Assembly: GCF_029227915.1 (NCBI RefSeq)
Contig: NC_079879.1
Span: 9,794,001 to 9,858,000 of the forward strand
Direction: 5' to 3'
From: Hydractinia symbiolongicarpus
Lineage: Eukaryota; Cnidaria; Hydrozoa; Anthoathecata; Hydractiniidae
DNA: 64,000 nucleotides
The position numbers and the translations under genes were made by a program. The notes below the pieces were generated by a model, which searched no databases, had not been told where the DNA came from, and was given only the letters and a program-made list of their open reading frames with translations. Positions 46,001 through 57,722 of this stretch are shown in pieces (position 1 is the stretch's first letter; each line of letters starts with the position of its first letter).

Positions 46001-49000
46001 TTACCCTTTTTGCAAGTCCATCACGCTCTTTAATCTGTTTATCTCTTCCATCTTTCCCAGAATTTATACCTGACGTTTATCCTGCATGCTATCGTCCCCA
46101 GGCACAGTAGGTGAAAATGTCAGATGCAGCTTTATACTATCCGCCTTTAACAGATTTCATTTTGACAGACTCAAGTCAAATTCGCAGCGCATTGTGCTAC
46201 TACAACATTAAGCATCTGTGCCAAGTATCTGTTACTCCCTACTGCTCATCAACAGTATTTCATGGCTACTATCATATGCAATATTCGGAAATATGTACCT
46301 ATTCCTTTCGGTGATGGTTTAAGTTGGTACAACAGCCTCCACTTGGCGTGCAAGTTTAGAGATGTATGTTGCTACGTTAACCACCCGGGAATTCAGGCCA
46401 CAAGTGGATGGGGAGTATACCAAGTTCATCATGGCTACAAGTCATGGTCTTACATCGCAAGGCTTGAAAAATCTTAGCGAGTCCGTAAGAGTGCACGCAG
46501 TGCTTATCCTCGGCACAAAAGCACAGAAAAACTGAACACTCAATATTCTCGGATTAAAAATTGGTCTTTGATTGGAATAAAAATACAGGCTGTCAATGAG
46601 CACAATAACTTGCCGTTGATTAAACAGTTTGTGTATCTAATATATAACACCCGTATACGTCTGATTTTGACGTAAAATGGTACTGCATGTAGCAACACGC
46701 ATGCAATGCGGTATGAAAAGGACAGGAGAACCCGTGGATTTTCCTACGGGCCACCAACTAGTTCTTTTAAATTGCTATACAAATTTAATTTTACACTCCA
46801 GAGTGAGAGTAAAACACACTTGAATAAAAAAACCATCCAGGAAGACTTGGTAGCTAGCTAGGTATTCTCAGCTTTAAATAAGATGGGGATAAATATTTGC
46901 GTGGAATAAATTACGTGGTTTCGCGAATTTCGGCCAAACTCGCAAAATTAACAAAAAATTTTAGAATGTGAAATTCGCGAAATCAAATCCTCGCGAAATG
47001 CGTTTTTTGACCTCGCAAATTTAAGTCGTAATATATTTGCTAGCGTTATTCGAGAACATCAAACGACGGTACCTACAGCTTGGTAGACAAAAAATCATGT
47101 TAAATTATACAACGAAAATTTGTCCACCTTACCTTCCGAAACATGATAATGTTAAACCAATGCCATTAATTGTACCAATTGAATCTGCACTTGCAGAATT
47201 GTTCATAATCAAGACAGCTGTTATTACCGTACCTTCTATGCAAACTCTTATGATGATTAATACCAGGATTAACAGAATCCAGAATAATTTTCTAAAACAT
47301 AGGGGTACAATATAATAATACAAGAAAACTTCTCCTTAAAAAAATTATTATGATTACTTCAAAACGTTATGAACCGTGGCTAAAATTGACCACTAGTTTG
47401 CCGCTTTATTCAATCAATTTTTCACCGAATAAAATTTCACCGTATTAAAATCACCGAATAAATTTTACCTGAATAACCTTTTATCGAATAGTAAGATATG
47501 TTATAATTGAATGAAATTATTACATAATTGAATGGGATTATTGCCTGATCGAATAAAATTATCACAATCGCAGCTATTTAGCGCATAATTAAATTGACGA
47601 ATTAATAATTTTTAGCAAAATTGTAGGAACGGCGTTAAGATTGAAAGATTGAAGAATGCAAACTGGTGTAAAAATCATCACCTAAGGTGTCGTTGCTTAA
47701 GCAACCTAATTCCATTGACAGACAGGTAACTAAGTTTGCAGAAAAAAATACTTAGATGAAACCTGAGAAAAAACGCTTTATATCAATGATAGGATACAAA
47801 TTTTTATGTTTTTTTGCTTATATTCCCATGCTAGCAAATTCCAAGATGAGCATACTCTGTCTAATTTCATTTTAAATGTTCTTGTAGGGTATTTTCTTAT
47901 AAAAAAGCGAGTAAAAATTCAAAAAATATATCAGATATTCTTCTCCGCACTGTGCGATAACTATATAGACTGACCATTGGGTTAAAAAAACCCAATAATA
48001 TGCTGCGAAAAACAAACATGGGAAGACACCATATTACGGAATAATAATAAATAGGATATTGAAGCCATTGCAGGTTTTTATAATATTATTTTGCATTTTA
48101 TATAATTATTAATTTTATAAAATAAAACATAGAAGAACGTAAACATTTTACGTGGAAGGATCACAATACTGCTAAAAAGTTGACATTATAGGACAACACT
48201 TTGTCCCACTTTCCCTTCCCTCAGATAACATAGGGCTACCGTTGTAGTAATTGACCTCTGTTAGAGAGCGAGGCTTCTTAGTAGAATACTTATATATATG
48301 AGTACTTACGTGTTGTAAACAACTTTTGCCAACATTACTGGTACAGGAAATAATAATGATTGAAATATGGCACAATAGATGAAGACCTAAAAATGAAAAA
48401 GATATCAAATGTGCCAATTTCGTAGCATTTGAAAACAAATCCATTATTAGAAAGAAAAATGAATTAACTCACTTTCTTTGCACCGTATCTAACAATAAGC
48501 TAAAAAAAATAAATCTATATTATAATATACGTCTGTCTATACGCAAAATAATGAACGCATTAGCAGTAGTAGAGACACACAAAATGCGGTAAAAGAACGG
48601 CCGTCCATGTAGATTTATCCACGAGCCACCGTCTAGTTGTTATGTATTGCATTATTAATTATCTGATCCTTTTATACATATAATTTTTACTTACTTTTGA
48701 AAATAAAGATATTACAGCAAATATGCTAATAATTGAAACGGTCACCAACGCCACCCCAATGTTTGATGTACTAAAGCCGTATCCTCCTGCGTATAAGAAA
48801 ACACTGCTATAAAGATGGAGTACAACTATTTTAAATTGTATACAATTTGAAAAACGATTACTTTAAGATCGAAACTTTAGATATGCATAACCGTCGCGAA
48901 ATTCTTAATAGAAACTTTTTAAAAAATTCGCGAATTTGTTGATTTTTAATTTTTTGCGAAAATTAACTTATGAGTATAACTAATTAGTCCAAACAATGCA

Positions 49001-52000
49001 AAATCACGAAACTTTTTTCGTTATAGTTTCTACCTTATAACTATTATCTTACCGTATTTTCTTGAGGTTGCAGCAAAAACAGGAAACAGTTCGTCAAACA
49101 CGGTACAGACTGGAGGATAAATGGTGTACAAAATGCTGGCTAAAATACACTCCTTTTGGCTGTAAAAGAGTGGAAAGATAATTTTAGGATTTTAGGCTTT
49201 GTTACTTTTAATTTCTTTGTTTAGCATCTAATAATGTCTAGTTTCTGCAATAACTAGAAAATGAAAGTACGAACTAGAAACTGCGTTTATAACTGACACT
49301 GAAGTTCATATCCTAGAGAAGATCGACATCTAAAGTTGATTCATAAAACTTGAACTTAAAGAGTGTTTTGACTACTTAAATAATTTGGAAAAAACTAATA
49401 TCTCTTTCTTAATAGCCGTCGTTTGTCTGTCTGTGTGTCCGCGAAAGCCGTGTCCCGTAACGGAAACACGAAATATTTAAAATGCGCATCAATACCAAAT
49501 GCGATATATTTCTGTCCACTTTGTTGCAACGGGTTAATTTAAAGGACGGGCGACACCGTGGATTTTTCCACGGGCTAACGACTAGTCTATATTATAATGC
49601 CCGTATACGTCTGTCTGTCTGTCATGCAAAATAGTAGCTTAGCTGTGCAAGTAACGAGACGCACGCAATGCGGTATAAAAAGGACAGGCGACCCCGTGGA
49701 TTTTTCCACGGGCTAACGACTAGTCAATAAAAGTTTGATAACATAAGCTAATGATTATTCTATGTCTCTTTTTTAATATTATCGTTACAACGAAAAGTTA
49801 GAAAATAACGTCAAGTATACAGTTTATCAATGATTTCGCAAATAATAATTTTAAGGATAAAAGGAAAATTGCTTGATACAAATAAAACCATTTTTCTGTA
49901 AAAACAAATTTAATTAAAATAATGCGCAACGCTTCTTCGAGAATAAAAAACCAAACAAGTTTATCTTCAAATATTTCTGAATAGATTAAGATACATGTAA
50001 ATCAGTTCGGCAAATCAAAAATTTGAGATTTCATAATAAATTTGAAAGCAAAGAACATTCTACAAGAGATTTCTAAATCGATATATTTAGACAGATAGCA
50101 AACTCAATAAAGCTTTCTGCCCAATGTTTTCTAACCTAAAATCAGGCTATGTTAAATGTATAAGTAGGCTGGATTAGGTAAAGCCCCGTAAATACTTTTA
50201 TGAGGCCCGAAATGATAATTGAGCTCTACTAGTGTTTGGCAAAAGATTATATAAGTTTGTAAATGAAACAGTTCGTTAAAAAGGTTGAAATATTAAAATT
50301 TTAAACAAGATATACATTATCGTAATATGTTTGCATAAAAAAAGTATTCATTGTCGGTAAAATTTTGAAACTAAGAAGCAGATAGGTGAAAATTTCTACC
50401 AATAGTATCATTTTTAAAAATGTTATTTTGTTTTCAGTTTTTAATAAAAACAAAAAACGCTTTTGATGAATTTCGATCAACAAACGGTATTAGCCTCGCG
50501 TTAAAAACCATTCATTGTGAAATTTTAGTACACACTAAAGCTGGCGATAAAAAGTCAAAGTTTTGGTTGATTTCTAACATGCATGCTTCTTTCTACAATG
50601 TGCTAAATGTTGTTGAAAAGGTTTTCCTGTTTCTGCACCAAGTTGAACCTCAGTGTATTAGGTTACTAGGTAAGACTCATATGTTGATTATCATAATTGA
50701 CTTTCTTAATTTGTGGTTTGTGTAATTCATATTCCTAGATTGCGAATTTCCTTGTAAACATTACTCTGTTCTAATTGATCTTGTGATTGAAGTGTTTTTA
50801 AGATATCAATTGAATATCGCTGAAAGGAGCCCAAAAAAAGATGATTTAGGTATGAGAGCGGATTATGCTTTTCTAAGAATGTTACTAATTTTCATCCAAC
50901 ACCGCCCATTTAGCAATAGCGTACTTTGCTTTCCATCGTAAGGATTCTTAAATTCTGACCCTGCTGCAACAAAATACACCATTTAAGTTTATTATTGTTA
51001 ACCGTGATGCGGCTGCAGTGGTGGTCAGAACAGCATCTCTTATGGGTAACGTAAATTAGCGCACAATCAAAGCACATATACCAAACAGACGATAAATTCC
51101 ATGTTGTTTAACAATTGTTTTAGTTACTTACTTACAAACTATACTGCATCCAGTATAGTAGGATTAGAAACGTAAATATCAATTAGTATTGAAGTAAAGT
51201 CTAGGTTATACACTTTCCTTTCTTCACGTTTTTCGATAGCAAAGCAATAATGCTTGCCTACTCTTAAAATTAAAAAAACGCCAGCGGTAACTGACTATCA
51301 GTGTTTCGTCATTTATTATTCAAATTAAAGACATGATGCGAAAACAAAAAAATTGTAACAGAATTTAATGGTATTGACACCTACCTCAGTACCTTCATGA
51401 TCTTTGATTCTTTGAAGAGATTCCAACTAAACGAAACAGCTTTCTTAGAGTTTTTTTCTAGAAGAAAAAAAATCAATTCCTCCATTTAATTCAGTGTATT
51501 GTACAAACACCCCCTCTTCCCCTTATATTTTAGGGGAAATTTTTCGGACACGTAGATTTACTTAGCAAGAATCACACAAAACATACGAAAACCTTATAAT
51601 TTAATTTAACCATTTGTGTATTTAAGTGTAATCGCTATGTGGACGCTGCTGTGATAGACAACGCACATCCTAACTGGATGGAAATCCAACTTGACATAAG
51701 TTTTATCAATATCTATACCTTCCTTCTTTTGAATAAGTTCATCAATTTCACTGTTTTTTGCATCTTTAATAACATCGACTGTCTTCTTTCTATTAATAAA
51801 TCGTTTATTTTAACAAAACAAAAACAAAACAAAAACAAAACAAAAAAAAAATGAATATTGCTGTCAAACTACCAAACTACCAAAGAGATAGTGATGAGGA
51901 CTACAACATTATTATAGTTTATTTATAAATCAAATGAAATTCGTTAAGCTAACAGTTTCAAGCCAAGAAATCAAAAGGAAGACAAGTCCTTAATCAAAGT

Positions 52001-55000
52001 ACTAGTTATCAATAAAATCAAAATTAATTTGAAATCACTGTGAACTGTAACTAAGTTAGCACTAGTTAATTCGTGCAAATCCACGGTAATTCATCCATTT
52101 GGAAAATGCATGTACACACTGTCGAATGTTTCTAAACTTAAAATAAATTATGCTCCTTAGCCTTTTTTTTCCTTTCTTTTGTGAATAATAAGAGTTCAAA
52201 AAGGTCGGTGGAAAAAGTCCTTCTTTTTTAATTCTCACAGAAAATAAATTTGCCAAACACCATCTTAAATGCAGATATCTTTATAAACTGTGTATTTTTT
52301 AGGGAATAAATTCGCGAGTTTTAGTTCCCGCGAAACTTATTAGGAAAGGGTTTGTTAGTAAAATTCGCAAAAACGTAGCCTAGATATCTTATACCCTTAA
52401 AAAGCGGTATAAATCGAGAAGAGGAAAAAAATGCATAAAAAATACCGTTTCGCAAAATATAACTTTCGCAATATATTTGGACTTGACTGGCGAGAAGATT
52501 AATTCTCAAGGTATTTCTGTACATATTATCATCAAGTTGTAGGCTTGCCAGAATGTGTGAATTGACTGTGGCTGGTAGCGGTTGTAAAAGAAAGAAAGAA
52601 TATTATAAATGTTCACTTTAATTTTTTTTTATACATATTACCTTCTTTTAGATGGGAGGGTGCAAACTGCTAGAGAAGTTGCTACAACAAAAGATACCAC
52701 CAAAACAAGATTTGGAAGAAGGACTTGAAATCGTCCAAATAGAGAGTCTACAATAAATAAATATTCATTCTCCCAAATCGAATAACACAGCAATCAATAT
52801 TTTTTTATTTGTCTGCATTTACGTTTTAATTTCATTAAATATATACCTCTATTTAACAAAGGATAAATGGCGAGGTTAAATTAATACGAATAATGTCTAG
52901 GACGTAGTATCATCCATACCTGCCTAACATTTACCTAAAAAACCTGTTGCAGCATTATTCTAAGATGACACAAAATCAGTTAGTTAAAGGTTTAGGGCCA
53001 TTCGGTTAACTTCTCTAAGGTTACATGAGGTAAAACATTTTTAACGTACCTTTTGAAAACACTTTTGGATACTGTATTGTGGGAAATGCTAGGAATGCTG
53101 AAAAAAATAAATGTACATAAAACTATTACAAGATGTCAATTATTGTAATTTAAAAAAATAATTATTATTGCAAAAACCTCCGATACTTGGTCCAAGAACG
53201 ATTCCAGTGGCGTATGAGCATGTTAATATTGTCATTCCTAACGCCTAACAATATGAAAAAGTGCTTTAGTTTAATTCAAGGTCTCTAACTAATATAGAAC
53301 GCTGGCCGTAAGCATTTAGGTTCGTACCCCCGAATCTGGGGACAAATGTACCTTGACTTCTTTTAATACTTTCTAGGATGCTTATCACGATTTTAAATGT
53401 TACCAAAGCACAAAACCCGAATTTTTTCAATATAAATACCACCTATTTAAGTGGTAGGTATAGAATGGACGTTTTATTATTGTTGTAGATATGCTGAAGG
53501 AATTAATCAACTGAGGATATAAAGGTGGATGCAAAAAAAATGCAAATGTTTGAAAAACGAAGTGCACAAATTTATATCATTGCATGAAATGCAAGAATAG
53601 AAAAGTTTACAACTCAGAAACAAGCGATACCTGTTTATTTAAGAATCAAACGCTAACAGTCATGTAATATTGATGTTCTTTTAACAGAGTATCAATAACA
53701 CATGATACGCTTTTGTGATAGCTCATTTTACTTATAATTTGCTGACACGATTGTTTTATTTTTGATGCTCAATTTCTCAAAAACTTCCAGGCTTGCGACA
53801 TTTATATTTAAATTCAACATGTTTAAAATCGCTAAATTAATGTCCCGAGATATAGCCCAGGAATGTAAAGACAATCCTTGCCCCGTATAATTCGTTTTTT
53901 AGGAGGGGCCTGAGTTTAGGATAGTAGGGGTTCAAGAATGAAAGCATTGTTTTTATATTGTTAGGTACAGATAAATTTTTTTGTTTTACTTGGTTAGAAT
54001 CATCACAAACGTCAGCCATCAAAGCCTTTGTCACCACATTTACTCCTAAATCACAATAAAAATGTTGTATTAATCCATTGGAAAGTCAACTTCTAATGCA
54101 GCAAAATAAATGACCACGAAGATTTTAAATTCTAGTACACTTTATAAGTGGTCATTGTAATATGTTCATGACCGACAATTTCAAGAAGTAAAGATAATTA
54201 CCCATGAAGAATCCTTGTAGAAACCGCGTCACCAATGCCCATTTATAAAATGTGCTAAATCCAAATGCTAACGTAGCAATTGTTAAAGATAAAGAGGATA
54301 AGATGGTTGCAAATTTAGCTCCTTTCACATCAGCTAAATATCCCCACAAAATGCTACATTAAAAAAGAAAAAAAAATTATTTTAAGATTCGCAGCACTAT
54401 TTATTCGTAACATTTTTAGTAGACATGTGTATACTAACTTTAATTTTGTTAAAGCATTAAATTAGATCAAAATTTGTACGGAATTGTCAAAAAAGAATAA
54501 TGTGTCACGATGTTTGCCCGAACTTTTAATGCAGGTTCCACCTATATAAAGACTTTTTTTAACATTTAGTGCTGGATTTGCGACATGTGACGTGTCCATA
54601 ATAAGTTTTCAAAACTTAATTCCTCAAATTAGTTTCGGAATGGACTGGTTAATGACGTTATCAAAAATTTACTAAATCCGTTTTCCCTAACTGCTCGTCA
54701 AAAATACATGACCCTTGCATTTCCTTGATCAGAGTTTTAAGATCTATGCGATGAAAGCAAGGTAATATGGTGTATTTTTGCTAACTTTAGATAGATTTTT
54801 TTTTACTGAAGAAAATTTAGTGTATTAACAGGTCCTTTTTGACGTCATCTTTTTATACGGACTTTATTGACTAGTTGCTATTTTTTCTTTGTGAATTTAT
54901 GTAGCTTCATGATATCCTTTTATTTCATTTTTGGTATATATTAAAAATAATGTTAATTATATGCAATTACATCGTATAAAAAAATGTAAAAACATATATT

Positions 55001-57229
55001 CACACATATAATTGGAGTAACTATCTATATTATAATACCCGTATACGTCTGTCCGTCCGTCTGTCTGTCATGCAAAATGGTAGCCTAGCTGCGCAAGTAG
55101 CGAGACGCACGCAATGCGGTATAAAAAGGACGGGCGAACCCATGGATTTTTCCACGGGCTAACGACTAGTATGATCATAAAAAGTCAAATATGTATGCAC
55201 AGCTGATGAGAGAATTTGTTTTTGCTTAGTTATTCTGTAGTTTAGTACAAATTGCTTATTAACTCTAATATTAATATTTATAACAAATACAGCATATAGT
55301 GTTTTTTATACTACCTTGAAAATGCAAGCCCAGAATACAATGATGCAGCAATTATGCCGGCATAATGACCTAAAGAATAAAAATTATTTACTTTAACTAC
55401 TCAAGCTACCTAATTTGCACTCCACAGTTACGTTGATGAAACACAAATATGTAATACAATAAGTTTTGTAAATTAAAAAAGAGTCGAAACAATTAATTGC
55501 ATTGATATTCCTAAAGTTTTAATAATTTATAGAAAGAGAACATTTTTTATGACAGTTCAAACCAACAATGACGTTTTAATTTTTGCGATATTTTAATATC
55601 ATCTGCAGGTAAAAATACAATAGGAGAAAAGTTATAAAATGTTAAAAAATAAAACAAAATTTCAGACTAGGCACACACACACAGTTACGTTATTACCAGT
55701 AAAATCACAGTTTTCACTATTACAGTCTCATTTTGTTAATTTACGGAGCTTTCAGAGTCATCAAATATGATACTGATCGGATTGTCGATGCAATTATTTT
55801 AACATTATCAAAAGTTAATTAATTCACTGTTGCATGCATTGGTTTGTGTGTATATACAATCTTGGTCATAACATGTTAAGATCATTCAGCTTAATTTCGA
55901 CGTAATTGCGTTGTCTATTTCTGTAATAGATTCGCACATTTCGAATTTGTCAATGCATATAATAAATAGTTGCTTTCACCAATAGTTTATAAGCTGTGTT
56001 CAATAAGAAAAAATTCCATCTCGCCTTGCCGAGATCTCGGTAGGAACAACCGATGCATGGCTAGGCAGACTGGCTTGCTTCTTATATGAACACATGCATT
56101 TTTATAAGGTTTTCTGAAGCATGGCGAGATCTTGCCAAGTGAAGCAGCCCGGTCAATCAGGCAAGCTTGCCTCCATAGGAACAGCTCATTAGCGAATTCT
56201 TGAATAAATTAAATTGAATAACAGTAGGACTGAATTAGCCAATCACAATTCGCTTTCTAACAATCAAACTAACTTTCCAGGCGTAAATTTAAATATGAGT
56301 CCGTTTACTTTGAATGCGCCACCTTTTTTTGCATCACGCATGATTTTAATAGCTATACAGAAGATATATCTCCTTGTCCTTTATACTTCCGTGATCTTAC
56401 GTATCAATAAAAAACTCACCAACTTCCACTTCTGTTATACCAAATGACTAAATAAACAAAATAGCAGATGCAGTAATTCTGTATTTCTACAAATGCACTA
56501 AAAGTAAGTAGAATATTTCTTTAACCTTTATTAACTGTGGTAGGAATGAAAACACCATTGTTATTGACATAGAACCAAGAAGCTAAATATAAAAACATTA
56601 AAACATAATAAACTGACTCTTGATTTGTACTAAAAGATATTACGCTGCTAAGATATTACGCTGCTCCTCAAAAATGTATTCTTAACAATTGAACATTTTT
56701 TATCTTCAAAGTCAACGCAAATATCGAAGGGCTTCGTTGAGAATAAACAAACTGATGTGCCGTGATAAAGAATCACTTATATACACACACCATCAGAATT
56801 AACTATCGGCGCATCACTAGCACATTACTGCACAAAGTGTAGTGGTTTCGTCTGCGGCTCCCAGTTTTGAGGACCGCGGATCAAATCCCGCTTACTGCCA
56901 GGCCATATGTTAATGATGCGCAAAGTAGTTCTTTTTCGGTATGATTGAAAGACTCGTTTATACGTGTATGTAAATCCTAAGAACACAAAAAGTTGCCTAT
57001 AAATCTATAATTAGTGTTCCAGAGTTCAATGTAGTGGTAATATCAAAAAGGAAGGTGTTTGTATCATAGCAGAATGTTGTCTGGAAAGAATGTGGTGCAT
57101 AAGGGAGTGTAAGAAACTTACAGATAATATAAACAGAGTAGCTGTAATGCCAGTTGACAGTGGTGTTGTTTTATTGCCATATATCGCGGTGTTAACTTTC
57201 GACCTTAGATTCATTTTCAACGGTGTAAA
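43060..57229 (-). CDS. major facilitator superfamily transporter, 15 exons seen
   Basis: Twelve-helix membrane transporter of the drug/H+ antiporter-like MFS group (similar to ZIFL/tetracycline-type carriers). Substrate unknown. Exons, 5' to 3': 57229-57122 (ATG 57214), 56582-56526, 56447-56420, 55369-55315, 54353-54202, 54045-53990, 53244-53178, 53097-53050, one not found, 51457-51385, 49159-49053, 48806-48695, 48499-48473, 48386-48310, 47291-47133, 43279-43060 (stop). All have AG acceptors and GT donors; phases agree except between 49053 and 48806, where one base is off. Motif A is WGYLADVKGAKFATILSS after helix 2. Helix 4 is WALVTRFLQGFFMG, helix 5 TCSYATGIVLGPSIGG; the C-terminus is KESRTEALIE. 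About 443 residues are read; the missing exon should encode helix 6. An upstream exon may exist. Confidence 0.85.
43495..43562. repeat. ATTGT/ATTGC pentanucleotide repeat
   Basis: Units ATTGT and ATTGC, with an inverted middle (GCATTGTAATGCAATGC), so parts are self-complementary. It lies in the last intron of the MFS gene, next to a degraded Helitron. Confidence 0.85.
43567..43685 (-). mobile_element. degraded short Helitron, copy 4
   Basis: On the minus strand it starts TCTATACTATAATATCC and shares GTATACG, GAGAC and AAAATGCGGTA with the others. The hairpin is weak and the CTAG end is lost. Confidence 0.6.
43900..45260 (+). pseudogene. relic of a cnidarian repeat protein (VPDHLKTQ repeats, then zinc-finger-like region)
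   Basis: Tandem protein repeats of about 30-36 residues, with a consensus like YVPDHLKTQxMCNKAV, occur in several frames (for example LEYVLDHLKTHDMYNKHVEL, then LLRYVPDWFVT). A charged RKAQKAQIRDEPPPVAI ending follows at about 44430-44499. From 44750 short pieces with YDRC and CWSCYQE-like words suggest a cysteine-rich part. A tail at 45120-45260 reads YKQGRNYYAQSHLKKRKYKE and SDDDDECFPKL. I recall this as a multicopy uncharacterised cnidarian protein with DUF4116-like repeats. Stops and frameshifts show decay. A related copy is at 61195-62275. It sits in the last MFS intron. Confidence 0.6.
45261..46500 (+). other. continuation of the repeat-protein relic, unassigned
   Basis: Short plus frames (46111-46314 and 46262-46477) overlap and read MSDAALYYPPLTDF and FHGYYHMQYSEI. 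They may be damaged element genes, but I do not recognise them. No terminal repeat was identified. Confidence 0.3.
46636..46761 (+). mobile_element. short non-autonomous Helitron, copy 5
   Basis: Starts TCTAATATATAACACCC after an A and ends GCCACCAACTAG before a T, with a CCGTGGATTTTCCTACGG hairpin. In an MFS intron. Confidence 0.72.
48514..48636 (+). mobile_element. short non-autonomous Helitron, copy 6
   Basis: Starts TCTATATTATAATATACG after an A and ends CCACCGTCTAG before a T. It lies between two MFS exons, close behind a small exon (48473-48499), without disturbing the splice sites. Confidence 0.72.
49401..49585 (+). mobile_element. short non-autonomous Helitron, longer subtype, copy 7
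   Basis: Starts TCTCTTTCTTAATAGCCGTC after an A and ends CTAACGACTAG, with hairpin CCGTGGA-TTTT-TCCACGG. Same subtype as copy 2. The next copy begins on the very next base. Confidence 0.75.
49586..49713 (+). mobile_element. short non-autonomous Helitron, copy 8, tandem to copy 7
   Basis: Starts TCTATATTATAATGCCCG directly after the CTAG of copy 7 and ends GCTAACGACTAG before a T. Hairpin CCCGTGGA-TTTT-TCCACGGG at about 49683-49702. Confidence 0.78.
50438..52755 (+). CDS. unrecognised plus-strand gene nested opposite the MFS gene
   Basis: Exon 50438-50669 follows TTTTGTTTTCAG and reads FDEFRSTNGISLALKTIHCE and SKFWLISNMHASFYNVLNV before donor GTAAGA. Exon 50739-50849 follows ATTCCTAG, takes over the frame with matching phase (CEFPCKHYSVLIDLVIEVFL) and ends at GTATGA. 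A further possible exon starts at 51627 (RYVDAAVIDNAHPNWMEI), but its phase does not fit directly. A last one after TTCTTTTAG at about 52652 has a stop near 52720 or 52754, depending on frame. The protein looks helical and alpha-solenoid-like; I do not recognise it. Both good exons lie in one MFS intron region on the opposite strand. Confidence 0.5.
51818..51851. repeat. (AAAAC)n low-complexity run
   Basis: Repeats of AAAAC/AAAC followed by an A-run. Confidence 0.9.
55024..55169 (+). mobile_element. short non-autonomous Helitron, copy 9
   Basis: Starts TCTATATTATAATACCCG after an A, has an expanded GTCCGTCCGTCTGTCTGTC stretch, and ends GCTAACGACTAG before a T with the same hairpin (one mismatch). 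In an MFS intron. Confidence 0.78.
56000..56190. repeat. interspersed repeat with CCGAGATCTCGG palindrome
   Basis: CTCGCCTTGCCGAGATCTCGGTAGGAAC at the left (given in part: CCGAGATCTCGG) is echoed by GGCGAGATCTTGCC and GGCAAGCTTGCC further right. The G/C-rich, palindromic make-up differs from the surroundings and suggests a MITE-like repeat. Boundaries are approximate. Confidence 0.4.
56825..56930 (+). repeat. tRNA-like/SINE fragment
   Basis: AGTGTAGTGGTTTCGTC resembles an A box region and GCGGATCAAATCCCGC a B-box/T-arm. It does not fold as a full tRNA. Probably a SINE relic unrelated to the 31.7/57.4-kb family. Confidence 0.45.
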
Positions 57230-57401
57230 CTAGAAAAAAAAAAGTGCGGAATTTATATTTCAAGTATTTCCTCAATTATAAATAACCTGTGTTTGTTTGT
57301 AAGACTAGTTAATAACCCCTCCTTATGTTTCAATATAAAAATATTGAGTGCAGATGTAATGATTGTGAAATTCTAAAAAGACAGTGACCCACAATAAAGT
57401 A

Positions 57402-57722
57402 AATTATTGTTATTATTATTATTACTATTATTTACCCAGGATAGCCTCTTCAGTTCCTATTGGCACTGCTATCAACGAGGGTCCTGCGAAGGGGGTCCTA
57501 GCGCATTTAAAGCTCCCATTTGAGCTACGAAAGTCGTGCAAGCACAGCAATCGCTCAACTAGACAACCGCCTAAGATATCAATCCTATTTTCATGCTGAG
57601 CGCTAAGCAGAAAGGATAGATTCACACTTTTATAGTCTCTGGCATGACTCGGCTGGGGTTTGAACCCAAGACCTCCCGCACTGAAAGCGAACGCTCTACC
57701 ACAAGGCTATCAGTCGGCTAAA
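57402..57722 (-). repeat. tRNA-derived SINE, copy 2, with (ATT)n tail
   Basis: Same family as 31712-31990. On the minus strand it begins with a tRNA-like head (GTGGTAGAGCGTTCGC; B box GGGTTCAAACCC) and ends in an AAT/ATT-rich tail at 57402-57434. Confidence 0.82.

Noticed and set aside
54152-54349. Short separate membrane protein
   Set aside because: It is one exon of the MFS gene read past its donor site.
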